From: an archaeon
Lineage (GTDB): Archaea > Nanobdellota > Nanobdellia > SCGC-AAA011-G17 > GW2011-AR17
Reading direction: 5' to 3'
Assembly: GCA_023245975.1 (NCBI GenBank)
Contig: JAHFJF010000060.1
Span: 1 to 5,371 of the forward strand
DNA length: 5,371 nucleotides
The translations under genes were made by a program, and so were the position numbers. Positions 4,749-5,371 of the stretch are shown in pieces. Each line of letters starts with the position of its first letter. Positions within the stretch are counted from its first letter, which is position 1. The notes under the pieces are model-generated. The model ran no database searches. It worked only from the letters and a program-made list of their open reading frames with translations, and was not told the DNA's origin.

Positions 4749-5371
4749 ATGAATGTAAAATTCAAAATTGATGGAATGGATTATGATAGCCATTGTCGTA
4801 CAATTTGGATGGAATTGTCAACAGTCAGTATGATAAACCAAAAGCTGTTGCCACATGAATTCTCTATTTTTGACGCAAATACCTGCCTAGAGACATGCAA
4901 GGCAATAAAGGATATGACAGTAAGAGGTGCAGGTGCAATAGGTGCAGCGGCAGGCTATGCAATGGCCCAGGCAGCAATTGAAGCATCATTGCTTAAAGAC
5001 AGGTTTGATTTTTGGTTATACATAAATGAGCATGAAGAAATGATAAAGAAGACAAGGCCTACTGCCCAGAACCTTTTCTATGCAGTTGACAGGGTAAAAA
5101 ATGCAATTAAATCTTTTGATGCTCTAAATTTAGGAGAGTTGGCGAAAAGAGCACAACTGGAAGCAAGAAGAATCGCAGATGACGATGCTAAGGCTTGCAA
5201 AAAAATTGGAGAACTGGGTGAGCCCTTAATCAAGAAATTAAATTGGACAAAAGATAAAGACACAATTACAATTTTGACGCATTGCAATGCAGGATGGTTG
5301 GCCTTTGTTGATTACGGCACTGCATTGGCCCCGGTTTACGAGGCAAAAAAGAAAGGAAAGAAAATAAGGGT
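4749..5371 (+). CDS. MtnA/eIF2B-like sugar-phosphate isomerase (S-methyl-5-thioribose-1-phosphate isomerase or ribose-1,5-bisphosphate isomerase; cut by the right edge)
   Basis: The first 207 residues are visible; the frame is open to the window edge. The family isomerises an aldose 1-phosphate to the ketose. MtnA works in methionine salvage; the related ribose-1,5-bisphosphate isomerase feeds type III RuBisCO in archaeal AMP salvage. Motifs: TIWMELSTVSMINQKLLP (18-35), matching the MtnA N-terminal strand and DQxxLP block; MTVRGAGAIGAAAGYAMA (56-73), the phosphate-binding loop; TRPTAQNLFYAVDRV (102-116); and ILTHCNAGWLA (175-185), with the catalytic-type Cys179. The catalytic aspartate lies beyond the edge. 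The loop has Gly62 where MtnA enzymes usually have Pro (VRGAP), so the substrate is uncertain. The start is the ATG at 4749: the ATGs at 4745 and 4753 run quickly into stops. Separated from the secreted protein gene by an oligo-T terminator. Confidence 0.88.
   Translation, partial: MNVKFKIDGMDYDSHCRTIWMELSTVSMINQKLLPHEFSIFDANTCLETCKAIKDMTVRGAGAIGAAAGYAMAQAAIEASLLKDRFDFWLYINEHEEMIKKTRPTAQNLFYAVDRVKNAIKSFDALNLGELAKRAQLEARRIADDDAKACKKIGELGEPLIKKLNWTKDKDTITILTHCNAGWLAFVDYGTALAPVYEAKKKGKKIR

Noticed and set aside
5078..5287. Minus-strand open frame inside the isomerase gene
   Set aside because: The plus-strand frame carries RPTAQNLF and THCNAG motifs; the minus frame is a shadow.
1..5371. CRISPR array, insertion sequence, toxin-antitoxin or riboswitch
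   Set aside because: I saw no regularly spaced repeats, transposase motifs, small paired genes or long structured leaders. Gaps between genes are all under 100 bp.

Overview
The window reads as a piece of an AT-rich archaeal chromosome, most likely from a DPANN-type lineage (Woesearchaeota/Pacearchaeota-like; the lineage is an inference). The archaeal signs are visible in the sequence. A tRNA-Ile gene carries a 19-nt intron at the canonical 37/38 position, and the exon-intron junctions form a bulge-helix-bulge-like fold. Neither tRNA gene encodes a full 3' CCA. BRE/TATA-like boxes lie upstream of most transcription units. Several start codons sit about 26 nt downstream of a TATA-like box, which fits leaderless mRNAs. 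Oligo-T tracts follow several genes.

Layout, left to right. Minus strand 1-2085: the start of a pyruvate dehydrogenase E1-alpha gene that runs off the left edge (1-392), a lipoate-protein ligase/octanoyltransferase-family gene 17 nt upstream of it (410-1246), and a HAD phosphatase (1294-2085). Plus strand 2175-2247: tRNA-Asn(GTT), divergent from the HAD gene. Minus strand 2257-3243: a sigma-70 family RNA polymerase sigma factor, convergent with tRNA-Asn. Plus strand 3326-3419: intron-containing tRNA-Ile(GAT), divergent from the sigma gene. Plus strand 3499-4695: a secreted protein with two copies of an unrecognised repeat and a cysteine-rich C-terminal half. Plus strand 4749-5371: the start of an MtnA/eIF2B-like sugar-phosphate isomerase cut by the right edge. 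No stretch over 300 bases lacks a gene.

How the genes fit together. The ligase and E1-alpha probably form one operon, because pyruvate dehydrogenase works only when its E2 subunit is lipoylated. The isomerase belongs to methionine salvage or nucleoside/AMP salvage. The main find is the sigma factor: a bacterial-type protein with regions 2, 3 and 4 in a locus whose own promoters look like TBP/TFB promoters. Its region 4 keeps the residues that read a -35 element in bacteria. Several of the region 2 residues that read and melt the -10 element are replaced, and region 4 is enlarged. Complete sigma factors in archaeal single-cell genomes were reported by Rinke et al. (2013), so the class is known, but its function is, as far as I know, unresolved. 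The two tRNA genes also share a near-identical promoter block of about 30 bp.
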